In this document: piece by piece, positions 9,192 through 19,131 of the stretch | Position numbering within the stretch: the first letter of the stretch is position 1 | How the letters are laid out: every line of letters begins with the position of its first letter | From: JAJFJD01 sp965228425 | GTDB lineage: Bacteria > Pseudomonadota > Alphaproteobacteria > UBA8366 | Direction: 5' to 3' | Assembly: GCA_965228425.1 (NCBI GenBank) | Contig: OZ245815.1 | Location: 4,712,001-4,776,000 of the forward strand | Length of the DNA: 64,000 bases | Translations under genes and position numbers: made by a program | Notes under the pieces: model-generated | Told to the model about the DNA's origin: nothing | The model's input: only the letters and a program-made list of their open reading frames with translations | Database searches by the model: none

Positions 9192-10033
9192 GTCATCCCC
9201 GCCATGCGTTCTTCGTCGCGCAGGATCCTTGCCGCTTCCTTACTCTCTTCGGTTTCTTCGCCTTCCTCATCGTCCTTCTGGATCGTCGCTTCCCAGTCTT
9301 CCTCACCATAGATTTCGGTAAGAACCTCGGACGTCAGGCCGTCGGGCGGCCCGTCATAGACGATTTCGCCGAGCCGTAACCCCACGATGCGCTGCGCGAA
9401 CATCTGCGCCAGCATGACATCGTGGATGTTGATGACGGCGGCAAGGTCGCGTTCCTCGCAGAGTTCACAGATCAGCCGCATGATCTGACGCGAAGTCTTC
9501 GGATCGAGGCTGGCGGTCGGCTCGTCGACCAACAAGAGCTGCGGATCCTGGATCAGCGCGCGGCAGATGCCGACCCGTTGCCGTTGGCCGCCCGATAATT
9601 CGTCGGCCCTTTTGTCGACCATATGGTCGAGCCCGACGCGTTCCAGCAAGCGGAACGCCTCGTCGATATCGGATTGCGGGAACTTCCTGAAATAGCTGCG
9701 CCAGAAACTGACATAGCCGAGCCGCCCCGACAGCACGTTTTCCATCACGGACAAACGTTCCACCAGGGCGTATTCCTGGAAGATCATCCCCATGCGTCGG
9801 CGGGCGCGCCGCAACGCCCCCTTACCGATGCCGGTTATTTCTTCGCCGCCGAGGAAAACCCGGCCGGAACTGGGTTCGACCAGCCGATTGACGCAGCGTA
9901 TCAGCGTGCTCTTGCCGGCCCCCGATGGGCCGATAAGGGCCATTACCTGCCCTTTCGGCACATCGAGATTGACGCCCTTCAGCGCCAGATCGCCCGTCGG
10001 ATACTGTTTGACGAGCCCATCCAGCCGAAGCAT
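9188..10033 (-). CDS. phnC: Phosphonate-type ABC transporter ATP-binding protein
   Basis: ATPase of the importer. Walker A GPSGAGKST at 35-43, signature LSGGQRQRV and Walker B LLLVDEPTASLD are all intact. Start chosen at ATG 10033, where the protein begins MLRLDGLVKQY as in other PhnC proteins; a TTG at 10060 would add nine residues but has no ribosome site. The C-terminus carries an acidic, Glu-rich tail of about 25 residues (DEEGEETEE) not needed for the fold. Coupled to phnE by a 4-nt overlap. Confidence 0.93.
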   Translation of the reverse strand: MLRLDGLVKQYPTGDLALKGVNLDVPKGQVMALIGPSGAGKSTLIRCVNRLVEPSSGRVFLGGEEITGIGKGALRRARRRMGMIFQEYALVERLSVMENVLSGRLGYVSFWRSYFRKFPQSDIDEAFRLLERVGLDHMVDKRADELSGGQRQRVGICRALIQDPQLLLVDEPTASLDPKTSRQIMRLICELCEERDLAAVINIHDVMLAQMFAQRIVGLRLGEIVYDGPPDGLTSEVLTEIYGEEDWEATIQKDDEEGEETEESKEAARILRDEERMAGMT

Positions 10034-10066
10034 CGGGACATCTTGCTCGGTTACGGACAAAGCGCG

Positions 10067-11038
10067 TTACTTACAGTTGTACTTAACGCCGTTCGCCGCA
10101 TCGATCTTCCGGATGACGTTCCAGTCATGCTTGTGGTTGATCGCGATGAACTTGTCTTCCTTCTTGAATTCCTTCTTCAAGGAAGAGCCTTCCCATTTGA
10201 AGGTGAAGAAAGCCTGCTTGATCTTCGCGACGACTTCGGGATGCAGATTGTGGGCATGCCCGTAGCCGGTGGTCGGGAAGGTCTGCGAGCGATAGATCGT
10301 CTTGACCTTGCTGGCATCGATCACCTTTCGGTTGATCATCCGCTTCAGGACCGAATTCGCGACCGCGGCGGCTTCGTAATCCTTGTTGGCAACGCCGAGG
10401 ATCGAGTTGTCATGCTTGCCCGAGAACGCGACCTTGAAGTCTTTCTCGCGCTCGATGCCGAACTCGCTCTTCAACAGGGCGGACGGTGCCTTGAAGCCGG
10501 AATTCGATGTCTTCGACGTGAAGGTCAGCGTCTTGCCCTTGATGTCGGACGGCGACGCGATCTTACTGCCCGCGGGCACGATGATTTCCATCTCGTAGCC
10601 GAAGGACCCGTCGGCGGACGCCATCATCGCGAACGGCACGAAACCGGCGCAGGAAACGGCGACCGGGTTGCCGCCCGTGTTCACGCCCGCGACATGCAGA
10701 CGGCCGGACCGCATCGCTTCATACTGCGCGGCATAGGACTGGACCGGGAAAAAGACAACCTTCTTGCCGGTCGTCTTGGCCATATGCTGGACGAAACCGT
10801 CCCAGACCTTGGCATACACGGCCGGGTCTTCGACCGGCGTGTAGGAAAAGATGATCGTGTCCGGATCGACCCACTTCTTGCTGTCGAGCGGCAGATCCGC
10901 CACCAGATCGCCGTCATAGTCGCAATACTGCTTGTCGAGCGTCCCGCGTGGACAGTCGGCGGCATGCGCCGTGCCCGTGCCGACGAAGCCGAACGCCGCG
11001 ATCGCAAGCACCGCAGCGGAAAGAATGGATTTGAACAT
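10067..11038 (-). CDS. phnD: Phosphonate/phosphite-type ABC transporter substrate-binding protein
   Basis: Periplasmic binding protein of the PhnD/PtxB family, 323 residues. A signal peptide ends near AHA (24-26). The mature protein has the type-II binding fold with VFFPVQSYAAQYEAMRSGRLHVAGV in the position where PhnD contacts ligand. Four cysteines (two just after the signal, one mid-protein, one penultimate) could form disulfides, which is unusual for E. coli PhnD. It is the first gene of the phnDCEE operon. No C-P lyase, phnWX or phosphite dehydrogenase gene is in the window, so the ligand may be a phosphonate, phosphite or a phosphate ester. Confidence 0.9.
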   Translation of the reverse strand: MFKSILSAAVLAIAAFGFVGTGTAHAADCPRGTLDKQYCDYDGDLVADLPLDSKKWVDPDTIIFSYTPVEDPAVYAKVWDGFVQHMAKTTGKKVVFFPVQSYAAQYEAMRSGRLHVAGVNTGGNPVAVSCAGFVPFAMMASADGSFGYEMEIIVPAGSKIASPSDIKGKTLTFTSKTSNSGFKAPSALLKSEFGIEREKDFKVAFSGKHDNSILGVANKDYEAAAVANSVLKRMINRKVIDASKVKTIYRSQTFPTTGYGHAHNLHPEVVAKIKQAFFTFKWEGSSLKKEFKKEDKFIAINHKHDWNVIRKIDAANGVKYNCK

Positions 11039-11289
11039 TACTGGTCTCCCTTCGTGACGGCTCTCTGCGCCGTCCGTTAAAAATTCGCCCCGGTTTTAAA
11101 CACGTGCCCCTCTCGAGGCTTCGCGTGTGCCACGCCCAAGTGATGCAATCAGACCGGTTTTGAACCCAAACTGCAACGACTTTGTACGGTAACAATGCGC
11201 AATGAACACGCCGCCGGTTCGAGTTCAAAAGAATCGATGGGCGCAAATCACACCCACCGTATTCTCCCACTCGATTCCATCGATCCGCG

Positions 11290-12789
11290 TTACCGGTTGG
11301 TCGGCATCGTGAACTGCGCGCCGTCGCGAATGCCGCTTGGCCAGCGCGCGGAAACGGTCTTCATCTTGGTGAAGAAATTGACCGACTGCGGACCGTGCAT
11401 CTGCGTATCGCCGAATTTCGACCGCTTCGATCCCCCGAAATGATGGAAGGCCATGGGAACCGGGATCGGCACGTTGACGCCGATCATGCCCACATCGACT
11501 TGGTTCGAAAAGGTCCGCGCCGCGTCGCCATCCTGGGTAAAGATGGCGACCCCATTGGCGTATTCATGGCCGTTGACCATCGCGACCGCCTCGTCGAAGT
11601 CACCCGCCCGCGCGACGCTCAACACCGGCCCGAAGATTTCGTCCTTATGGATCGTCATGTCGGTGGTGACTTTGTCGAACAGGGTGCCGCCGGTAAAGAA
11701 ACCGTTTTCATAGCCCTGCAGCGATGTGCCGCGCCCGTCGACCAAAAGTTCCGCACCTTCTTCGACACCCTTGGCGATGTAGCCCTCGACACGATCCTTC
11801 GCCTGGGCGGTGATCAAGGGACCCATATCCGCCTCCGGATCGTTATACGGCCCGATGCGCAGCGACTGGACCCGCGGGGTCAACCGTTTGACGATCTCCT
11901 CCGCCGCCTGATCACCGACCGGCACGGCCACGGAAATCGCCATGCAGCGCTCGCCGGCGGAGCCGTATCCCGCGCCCATCAACGCGTCGGCCGCCTGGTC
12001 CATATTGGCATCCGGCATGATGATCATGTGGTTCTTCGCGCCGCAGAAGGACTGCACCCGCTTATTGTTTGCGGTGCCCGCCTGGTAGACATACTCGCCG
12101 ACCGCGGTCGACCCGACGAAGCTGATCGCCGGCACGTCCGGATGGTTCAACAACCCGTCGACGGCCTCCTTGTCGCCGTTAAGCACGGTCCAAACGCCGT
12201 CCGGCAGGCCGGCCTGCTGCCACAGCTCGCCGAGATACATGGCGGCGGAGGGGTCGCGCTCCGACGGCTTGTTGATGAAGGTGTTGCCGAAGGCAACGGC
12301 CATTGCGCCCATCCAAAACGGGATCATGACGGGGAAGTTGAACGGCGTGATCCCGCCGACGACGCCGAGCGGCTCGCGGATCGAGAAAGTATCGATATCG
12401 CCGCCCACATTCGTCGAAAGCTCACCCTTCATCAGATGCGGAACACCGCAAGCGAATTCGAGCACGTCGATGCCGCGCTGAATTTCTCCGCGCGCATCTT
12501 CGAGCGTCTTGCCATGTTCCTGGCCGATCAATTCGGCCAGCGTGTCGATATTCTCGATAACCAGTTGGCGCATGGCGAAGAAGACGCCGGCCCGTTTCGG
12601 CGTCGGCGTCGCGGCCCAGGCGGGAAACGCGGACAACGCGGTCTTGACGGCGCTATCGACTTCCTCGGTCGAGGCAAGGGGGACCCGGGCGGACACCTCG
12701 CCGGTCGCCGGGTTGAACACATCGGCGAACCGGCCGCTGGTGCCATTCACCTTATTGCCGCCGATTAAGTGATAAAGCTCCTTGGCCAT
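11290..12789 (-). CDS. mmsA: CoA-acylating methylmalonate-semialdehyde dehydrogenase
   Basis: Oxidises (methyl)malonate semialdehyde to propionyl-CoA or acetyl-CoA with NAD+ and CoA in valine, inositol and beta-alanine breakdown. 499 residues from ATG 12789, which has GGACGGAG upstream; a longer frame from 12852 lacks support. ALDH landmarks: GGITPFNFPVMIPFW, and catalytic Cys282 in the MMSDH signature GERCMA. The end, including HFGGSKRSKFGD, matches MmsA. It stands alone on the minus strand; a 3-hydroxyisobutyrate-dehydrogenase-like gene that would feed it is at 16.2 kb. Confidence 0.95.
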   Translation of the reverse strand: MAKELYHLIGGNKVNGTSGRFADVFNPATGEVSARVPLASTEEVDSAVKTALSAFPAWAATPTPKRAGVFFAMRQLVIENIDTLAELIGQEHGKTLEDARGEIQRGIDVLEFACGVPHLMKGELSTNVGGDIDTFSIREPLGVVGGITPFNFPVMIPFWMGAMAVAFGNTFINKPSERDPSAAMYLGELWQQAGLPDGVWTVLNGDKEAVDGLLNHPDVPAISFVGSTAVGEYVYQAGTANNKRVQSFCGAKNHMIIMPDANMDQAADALMGAGYGSAGERCMAISVAVPVGDQAAEEIVKRLTPRVQSLRIGPYNDPEADMGPLITAQAKDRVEGYIAKGVEEGAELLVDGRGTSLQGYENGFFTGGTLFDKVTTDMTIHKDEIFGPVLSVARAGDFDEAVAMVNGHEYANGVAIFTQDGDAARTFSNQVDVGMIGVNVPIPVPMAFHHFGGSKRSKFGDTQMHGPQSVNFFTKMKTVSARWPSGIRDGAQFTMPTNR

Positions 12790-12913
12790 GTCGCTCTCCG
12801 TCCTATCTGGTGCCCATTTCGGTGGCTTGGCCAGCGTGGAGCGGGCCGTCACCGTTTATTGCTTCTTCGACATTGGAATATACCGATCGCGAAGGCCCAG
12901 CAAGGGTTGCGGG

Positions 12914-13249
12914 CTATAGGACGGCGCCCCGGAACCAGTCATCGTCGCCGCGCAACTCGACCTCGATGACCCAAATGTCCGGATCGTAGGAAACCTGGCG
13001 CTCGATATAGGCATCGGCATCCGCCTCGGACACGATTGCCCCTTCCAGGGCGGGTGCCCAAACCAGTTCACCATCCAGATCGCGCGCCTGGGCGACGACG
13101 CGAAACCCCTGGCCGATCAGGTGAAGCTTGGCGATCACCACGCCCCGATGCTGGTCGCCCCGGCGCATGACCATGAAGGATATTCCCTGCGCGGAACACC
13201 GGGCGGCATGCGCCTTCACCCAGAGTTCCGTCGGCAGGCGCTCGGCCAT
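12914..13249 (-). CDS. DUF1491 family protein
   Basis: Small cytoplasmic protein of 111 residues. It opens MAERLPTELWVKAH, followed by a V-M-R-R-G-D element and ends with a W-V-I-E-V-E strand and WFRGA; these fit DUF1491, a conserved alphaproteobacterial family without known function. The ATG shares bases with the spermidine synthase stop (TAATG), so it is translationally coupled to speE and belongs to the polyamine operon. The longer open frame reaching back to 13564 is read-through inside speE. Confidence 0.8.
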   Translation of the reverse strand: MAERLPTELWVKAHAARCSAQGISFMVMRRGDQHRGVVIAKLHLIGQGFRVVAQARDLDGELVWAPALEGAIVSEADADAYIERQVSYDPDIWVIEVELRGDDDWFRGAVL

Positions 13250-14103
13250 TAGGTCAGCATCCCCGAGACATAGGGCGGCAGGGCGAATGCCGCGCGGTGG
13301 ATCGCCGGCGTGTAGTATTTTGTTCCCGCCGCTGTCGCGGCAAAGCGCTCGGCGAGCGTGGCTTCGGGCACCGGACGCAGTGCCGGATTGTCGCTGGCCC
13401 AACCGAACGCCATGAATCCGCCGTAGAAACTGGGCACGGCAACCTGATAACAGCCGATGTCGGCGAAAATCTTGCGCAACCGCGCCAACGGCTTGCCGAG
13501 CCAGTCCCGGTCGAAGAAGGGCAGCGCGTTCTGTGTGACAAGCACACCGCCCGGCGTCATGCATTTGCGGCAGTTCCGGTAGAAAGGTTCGCTGTACAGG
13601 ACGTTCGTCTCGCCGGTCGGATCCTTTGAGTCGACCAGGATCAGGTCGTACTTATCGGCGCAACCCCCGACATACTCGACACCGTCGCCGATCGTCAGCC
13701 TCAGCCGCGGGTCCTCGAAGGCGTCGCCGCAGACCGCGCGAAAATGCGCCTTGCTCATCTCGACAACGGCCTCGTCGATCTCCACCAGGTCCACATGCTC
13801 GATGCCGGAATGCTTGAACAGTTCCTCGATCGCCCCGCCGTCGCCCCCGCCGACGACCAGAACGCGCCGAACGGCGCCATGCGCCAATACCGGCACATGG
13901 GTCAGCATCTCGTGATAGATGAACTCGTCGTTCTCGGCGACTTGGGCCACTCCATCGAACAGAAGGACCCGGCCATAGGTGCGGTTCTCGATAAGCAGAA
14001 TATGTTGATGCAGCGTCTGCCGCTCGAACAGCACCTTTTCGACACGCAGTTGGACACGGAAATCGCCGTTTACCGGATCGACTTCTTCGGTCCACTGGGT
14101 CAT
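13249..14103 (-). CDS. Spermidine-synthase-like aminopropyltransferase, divergent copy
   Basis: 284-residue SpeE-fold protein expected to transfer aminopropyl groups from decarboxylated SAM to an amine. The cofactor loop GGGDGG is at 85-90 and FIYHEMLTHVPVLAHG is the family signature. The catalytic segment reads DSKDPTGETN (148-157), whereas the other copy in this locus and E. coli SpeE have D-(C/S)-T-D-P-(I/V)-G-P-G-E. The catalytic Asp is kept but the Gly-Pro-Gly-Glu loop is lost. Its ATG overlaps the speD stop by 4 nt, so SpeD and this enzyme are coupled. It may use an amine acceptor other than putrescine; that is inference. Confidence 0.85.
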   Translation of the reverse strand: MTQWTEEVDPVNGDFRVQLRVEKVLFERQTLHQHILLIENRTYGRVLLFDGVAQVAENDEFIYHEMLTHVPVLAHGAVRRVLVVGGGDGGAIEELFKHSGIEHVDLVEIDEAVVEMSKAHFRAVCGDAFEDPRLRLTIGDGVEYVGGCADKYDLILVDSKDPTGETNVLYSEPFYRNCRKCMTPGGVLVTQNALPFFDRDWLGKPLARLRKIFADIGCYQVAVPSFYGGFMAFGWASDNPALRPVPEATLAERFAATAAGTKYYTPAIHRAAFALPPYVSGMLT

Positions 14104-14594
14104 TCCATACGGCCTCGGAGATGCTCGCCCACCTCGACGCGGCTGGGCCGAAATGCGGATTTCAGGACATCCACGGCCTTTTGCGGCTCCGTTTCACCGC
14201 ACATGAAGACGTCGAAAGCCGCAAAGCCGGTCTCAGGCCAAGTATGAACGCTGATATGGGATTCGGCCAAAACGGCGACACCCGATACGCCCAAGTTCGG
14301 CGTGAAATGGTGCAAGTGGATGTGCAGCAGGGTCGCCCCGGCGGCCGCGACACACTCGCGCATCGCATTTTCTATATAGTCGATATCGTCGAGCCGCTCG
14401 GCATCCCATAGATCGATGATCAGATGCGTGCCGGCATAACGGATTCCATTCCGCTCGATGAAGAAGTCCTTCCGCGGCGTCGCCGGGTCCTCGAAATGAT
14501 GCGGCCGTACTGTCGGCGTGGTCGCGAGATAGTCGATTTCAGCCTCTATACCGGGGCCATTCTCGACATCGATTTGGACAGCGTCCTTGTGCAT
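14100..14594 (-). CDS. speD: S-adenosylmethionine decarboxylase proenzyme
   Basis: Makes decarboxylated SAM, the aminopropyl donor for both neighbouring transferases. The proenzyme cleaves itself at the Glu-Ser bond in ESHISVHTWPE; Ser112 would become the pyruvoyl group. HLHHF and the C-terminal FMCGET block also fit the prokaryotic class 1 SpeD. Start chosen at ATG 14594, with GGGAG upstream; a start at 14630 would add 12 residues. 164 residues, a little longer than the about 130-residue Bacillus type because of a longer N-terminal segment. Order is speE, speD, speE-like, DUF1491 on the minus strand. Confidence 0.93.
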   Translation of the reverse strand: MHKDAVQIDVENGPGIEAEIDYLATTPTVRPHHFEDPATPRKDFFIERNGIRYAGTHLIIDLWDAERLDDIDYIENAMRECVAAAGATLLHIHLHHFTPNLGVSGVAVLAESHISVHTWPETGFAAFDVFMCGETEPQKAVDVLKSAFRPSRVEVGEHLRGRME

Positions 14595-14692
14595 GCCCCG
14601 TCTCCCAAACAAGCAGATGATCCCACACAATTGAAGGCGCCCATATGGGGCTTTGCACGGCTCAAATCAAGCGAAAATTGCTCGATTATCCC

Positions 14693-15565
<873 letters not shown>

Positions 15566-15578
15566 CCGATACTCCGTC

Positions 15579-16100
15579 TTAGTGCAGCGACTTCGACTCG
15601 CTCTTACTCAGTACCGAGCCCGACACGGGTGGGTCGTTCGGTTCGCGCCGGGGTGGCATAACACGGCGCAACGATGTCGCCCCCTTGCCGTCGGACGAAC
15701 CGATCCGTTGCCGAATATCCACCGTTCCCGACGGGTCGACGCGGTCGGCGCACCGATAGTACCCGTTCAACCGCGCACCGCTCTCGATCACCAGCGTTTC
15801 GTGGATGACCTCGCCGAAGACCTTGGCCGACGCTGCGATGATCACCTTTTTGGCCTGGATCGTGCCTTTTGTCTCGCCCAGCACCTCGACCGTGCGCGCA
15901 CTTACGTTGCCCGATACCTGGCCGCCATCGCCCACCGTCAAGTGCCGACAATAGACGTCGCCGTCCACCGACCCTTCGATGTGGACCATGCCCTCGCTCT
16001 CGACTTTTCCCGTAATCGTCAGTCCCGCCGCAATAATCGAGAAAGGCTCGCCGCTCCTGGGCAGCCCTTCCTTTGCGGGCTTATCGCCACGCTTAGCCAT
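15579..16100 (-). CDS. Bactofilin family cytoskeletal protein
   Basis: Polymer-forming protein with the DUF583 right-handed beta-helix: a run of short repeats with Gly and Val/Ile every five to six residues from about 22 to 115 (for example GKVESEGMVHIEGSVDG and GVI-type turns). Short charged N-terminus and a disordered basic C-terminal tail are typical. 173 residues from ATG 16100; the frame continues to 16175 without a better start. Bactofilins self-assemble at the membrane and guide peptidoglycan enzymes or stalk and pole shape. It heads the polyamine block, an uncommon linkage. Confidence 0.9.
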   Translation of the reverse strand: MAKRGDKPAKEGLPRSGEPFSIIAAGLTITGKVESEGMVHIEGSVDGDVYCRHLTVGDGGQVSGNVSARTVEVLGETKGTIQAKKVIIAASAKVFGEVIHETLVIESGARLNGYYRCADRVDPSGTVDIRQRIGSSDGKGATSLRRVMPPRREPNDPPVSGSVLSKSESKSLH

Positions 16101-16237
16101 GCCCGTACACCCCCCGTGTATCGGAATTTTGTAAAGTTGTGTGAGGGCATCGTACTGAGTAAAGCTACACCCCACAAGCCGCTGCGACCATCAATCCGGC
16201 CGGGGCGATACAAGATCAAAAAAGAAGGAGCATCACC

Positions 16238-17131
16238 ATGCGGATCGGGTTTATCGGTCTCGGAAACATGGGTCGGCCAATGGCGGCCAACCTTGCCAAA
16301 GCAGGCCAAGACCTCATCGTTTTCGACCTGAACCGGGAGGTCGTGGACGGATTCGTCGACGAGTTCGGCGCTGCACCGGCCAACGGCTTGGCGAGCGTCG
16401 CCGAAAACGCCGACATCGTCATCACCATCGTGCCGTCGGGCAAGGATGTCCGGAAAATCACGTTCGGCGACGACGGCCTCGCGCAGGGCATGGCCGAGGG
16501 CAAGCTGCTGATCGACATGAGCTCGTCCGATCCGACCGGCACCGTCGATTTGGCCAAGGAGCTGGCGGCGCAAGGCGTCGCCATGGTCGATGCTCCGGTT
16601 TCGGGCGGCGTGCGCCGGGCCGACGACGGATCGCTCGCGATCATGGTCGGCGGCGCGGAAGCGGACCTGGAACGGTGCCGCCCGCTGCTCGACATCATGG
16701 GCGGTCAGATTTTCGAATGCGGCCCGGTTGGTTCCGGCCATGCGATGAAGGCCCTGAACAACATGTTGTCCGCGATCGGCCTAGCCGCAGCTGGCGAGGC
16801 TTTGATCATCGGCAAGCAGTTCGGTCTCGACCCGGCGGTGATGGTGGACACGATCAACCGATCGACCGGGCGCAACAACGCGACCGAGGTGAAATTCCAC
16901 CAATTCGTCCTGAACGACGACTACGGCTCCGGGTTTACCAACGGGCTGATGGTCAAGGACCTGACGACCGCGCAAGACCTCGCGCGGGAAACCGAAGTCC
17001 CAGCACCCTTCACGGCGCTGGTGCGGGAGATATTCGCTGCAACGCGAACCGAGTTCGGACACGATTCCGACCACACCGAGGTGGTGCGCTGGCAACAGGC
17101 GATTGCGAAGGCGAAACTGTCTGGCGGTTAG
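16238..17131 (+). CDS. NAD(P)-dependent beta-hydroxyacid dehydrogenase (3-hydroxyisobutyrate dehydrogenase-like)
   Basis: 297-residue oxidoreductase of the beta-HAD family. Rossmann motif GLGNMG from residue 7, substrate loop DAPVSGG at 118-124 and catalytic Lys171 in MKALNN are all present. The family includes MmsB (3-hydroxyisobutyrate), GlxR/GarR (tartronate semialdehyde) and related enzymes; the sequence alone does not choose. The mmsA gene 3.5 kb away favours 3-hydroxyisobutyrate, while hydroxypyruvate isomerase at 29 kb would suit a GlxR role. The ATG has AAGGAG upstream. It ends 15 nt before the trxB stop on the other strand. Confidence 0.88.
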   Translation: MRIGFIGLGNMGRPMAANLAKAGQDLIVFDLNREVVDGFVDEFGAAPANGLASVAENADIVITIVPSGKDVRKITFGDDGLAQGMAEGKLLIDMSSSDPTGTVDLAKELAAQGVAMVDAPVSGGVRRADDGSLAIMVGGAEADLERCRPLLDIMGGQIFECGPVGSGHAMKALNNMLSAIGLAAAGEALIIGKQFGLDPAVMVDTINRSTGRNNATEVKFHQFVLNDDYGSGFTNGLMVKDLTTAQDLARETEVPAPFTALVREIFAATRTEFGHDSDHTEVVRWQQAIAKAKLSGG

Positions 17132-17146
17132 GGCCGGCGGCTAGGC

Positions 17147-18115
17147 CTAGTCGGCGGCCTCACTGGTGGCGTCCTCGTGCTCGGCGATGAAATTCTGCGC
17201 ATCGAGCGCCGCCATGCAGCCCATACCCGCCGCGGTCACCGCCTGCCGGTAGGTCTTGTCGACCACATCGCCGGCCGCGAAGACGCCCGGAACGTTGGTC
17301 GCGGTGCTGCCCGACTTGACCAGGATGTAGTTCTCATCGTCCATATCGACCTTGCCCTTGAACACCTGCGTCGCCGGGTCGTGCCCGATGGCGACGAAGA
17401 AGCCCTGGCAGGGGATCTCGCGCGTCTCGCCGGTTTTGACATTCTTGATCCTGACCGCCGTCACGCCGAGCGGATCGTCCTCACCGATCACTTCCTCGAC
17501 GACGCTGTCCCAGGCCATCTCGACCTTCGGGTTCTTCAACAGGCGGTCCTGCATGATCTTTTCCGCGCGAAGGGCGTCGCGGCGGTGGATCAACGTCACC
17601 TTGGAGGCGTGGTTCGTCAGATAGATCGCTTCCTCCACGGCGGTATTGCCGCCGCCGACCACGGTGACCTCCTGGTCGCGGAAGAAGAAGCCGTCGCATG
17701 TGGCGCAAGCGGAGACGCCGAAGCCCTGGAATTTCTGTTCGGAATCGAGACCGAGCCAGCGGGCCTGTGCGCCGGTGCTGATGATCACGGAATCGCCGGA
17801 ATAGGTATTGCCGCTGTCGCCGGTCGCCTGGAACGGGCGCTGCGTGAAATCCACGTCGGTGATGATGTCGTAGATCATCTCGGTGCCCACATGCTCGGCC
17901 TGCTTCTGCATCTGCTCCATCAGCCACGGGCCCTGGATCACGTCGGCGAAGCCAGGATAGTTCTCGACATCGGTGGTGATGGTCATCTGCCCGCCCGGCT
18001 GCAGCCCGGCGACGATGGTCGGCGACAGGTTGGCGCGCGCAGCATAGATCGCGGCGGTATAACCCGCCGGTCCCGAACCTATGATGAGTACCTTGCTATG
18101 GTGATGTTCCGCCAT
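17147..18115 (-). CDS. trxB: Thioredoxin-disulfide reductase
   Basis: Flavoenzyme using NADPH to reduce thioredoxin. FAD motif GSGPAGYTAAIYAARA near the N-terminus, redox pair Cys137-Ala-Thr-Cys140, NADPH motif GGGNTAVEEA and C-terminal GVFAAGDV are all present. 322 residues from ATG 18115, which has AGGAG upstream; the extra 16 residues back to 18163 are dropped. Normal low-Mr TrxB. A single gene, divergent from nothing on its 5' side: the lactonase gene upstream is on the same strand about 118 bp away. Confidence 0.96.
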   Translation of the reverse strand: MAEHHHSKVLIIGSGPAGYTAAIYAARANLSPTIVAGLQPGGQMTITTDVENYPGFADVIQGPWLMEQMQKQAEHVGTEMIYDIITDVDFTQRPFQATGDSGNTYSGDSVIISTGAQARWLGLDSEQKFQGFGVSACATCDGFFFRDQEVTVVGGGNTAVEEAIYLTNHASKVTLIHRRDALRAEKIMQDRLLKNPKVEMAWDSVVEEVIGEDDPLGVTAVRIKNVKTGETREIPCQGFFVAIGHDPATQVFKGKVDMDDENYILVKSGSTATNVPGVFAAGDVVDKTYRQAVTAAGMGCMAALDAQNFIAEHEDATSEAAD

Positions 18116-18233
18116 CGCCGATCTCCTGCCGAAAAAGTGAACATTGCCGCGCCGCTGCAGCACTAGAAGCAGTTAGTACGCCCGTGTCGCAGGATCAAGG
18201 TCTTGCGGCCGAAATGCCCCTCCTCCCCCGCCC

Positions 18234-19043
18234 TTATTCCCAATGCAACGGGTCGGCGTCGAGCCGAACGGCGATCCCTTCGGTTTCCTTGGATACCGCC
18301 GGAAAACGCGCCATGACGAGCGGATCATGCCCCGCGATGACATGTTGCGGCGAGTCCGCCAAGGCCTGCACCGTCCGGTAGCCCGCCAGGACATGTCCCA
18401 TGTTGAACACGATGGGGAAGGGATTCTGCCTATTCATGTTGTCGTAGAAATGCGTGGCGTCGGACGCGATCACCATCCAACCCCGCCGGGTCCATACCCG
18501 CACCACCTGCAAGCCGTCGGTATGCCCGCCCACGTGATGCAGCGACAGGCCGGGCGCGATCTCGCGCACGCCGTCGACGAAATCGACCCGGTCGTCATAC
18601 AACGCCCGCACCAGGTCGGTGACGTAGTCGACGGCGAAAGAATGTCGGATCGTCTTCTCGGCCATGAAGCGTCCGGTGGCGAAGGCCATCTCGCGGTCCT
18701 GCACGTAGAATTTCGCCTTCGGGAACTGCTTCATGTTCCCGCAATGGTCATAGTGCATGTGGGTGAGGATGATCTCCTCGACATTCTCGGCCTCGACGCC
18801 GATCAGGCGCAGGCCCTCCGCCGGGGACCGGATATGGTCGCGTTTACGCGCCGCCGCCTCGGCCTCGTCGAACCCGGTGTCCACGACATAGGTCTTGGTC
18901 TTGCCGACAATGGCCCAGACGTAATAGTCGAGCGGCATCGGCACGTCATGCGCATCGGAAAAGATGAGATTGTTGGCGCGCACCGCGTCGCGGTAGGCGT
19001 ATTTGACGGCATAGATTTCATACGGCTCGGGCGATGTGCTCAT
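18234..19043 (-). CDS. N-acyl homoserine lactonase-family metallo-hydrolase
   Basis: 269-residue metallo-beta-lactamase-fold enzyme. The zinc motif HMHYDH is at 95-100, with later ligands His in HHVGGHTDG, Asp in SDATHFYDN and His in IAGHDP. This arrangement matches the AiiA/AttM lactonase group that opens acyl-homoserine lactones, although many members are general lactonases. No luxI or luxR is in the window. The ATG is preceded by AAGGA. Function as a quorum-quenching or catabolic lactonase is inferred from family only. Confidence 0.82.
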   Translation of the reverse strand: MSTSPEPYEIYAVKYAYRDAVRANNLIFSDAHDVPMPLDYYVWAIVGKTKTYVVDTGFDEAEAAARKRDHIRSPAEGLRLIGVEAENVEEIILTHMHYDHCGNMKQFPKAKFYVQDREMAFATGRFMAEKTIRHSFAVDYVTDLVRALYDDRVDFVDGVREIAPGLSLHHVGGHTDGLQVVRVWTRRGWMVIASDATHFYDNMNRQNPFPIVFNMGHVLAGYRTVQALADSPQHVIAGHDPLVMARFPAVSKETEGIAVRLDADPLHWE

Positions 19044-19131
19044 ACCTGCAGTCCTTGATACTCTGGCGTGTCACGACAAATAGACCCTCATGCTATCCGC
19101 TACGGGTCGAAACACGAAATAGGAGACGGCG

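Noticed and set aside
7564..11038. A complete phosphonate degradation locus
   Set aside because: Only the importer is present; the neighbouring HAD enzyme has HAD-IIB motifs and not those of phosphonoacetaldehyde hydrolase.
11100..11160. Sigma-54-like site before phnD (TGGCAC on the minus strand)
   Set aside because: The second element is AAGC where TTGC is needed, so the match is only half.
11039..11289. Pho box in front of phnD
   Set aside because: No two spaced CTGTCAT-like 7-mers are present in this interval.
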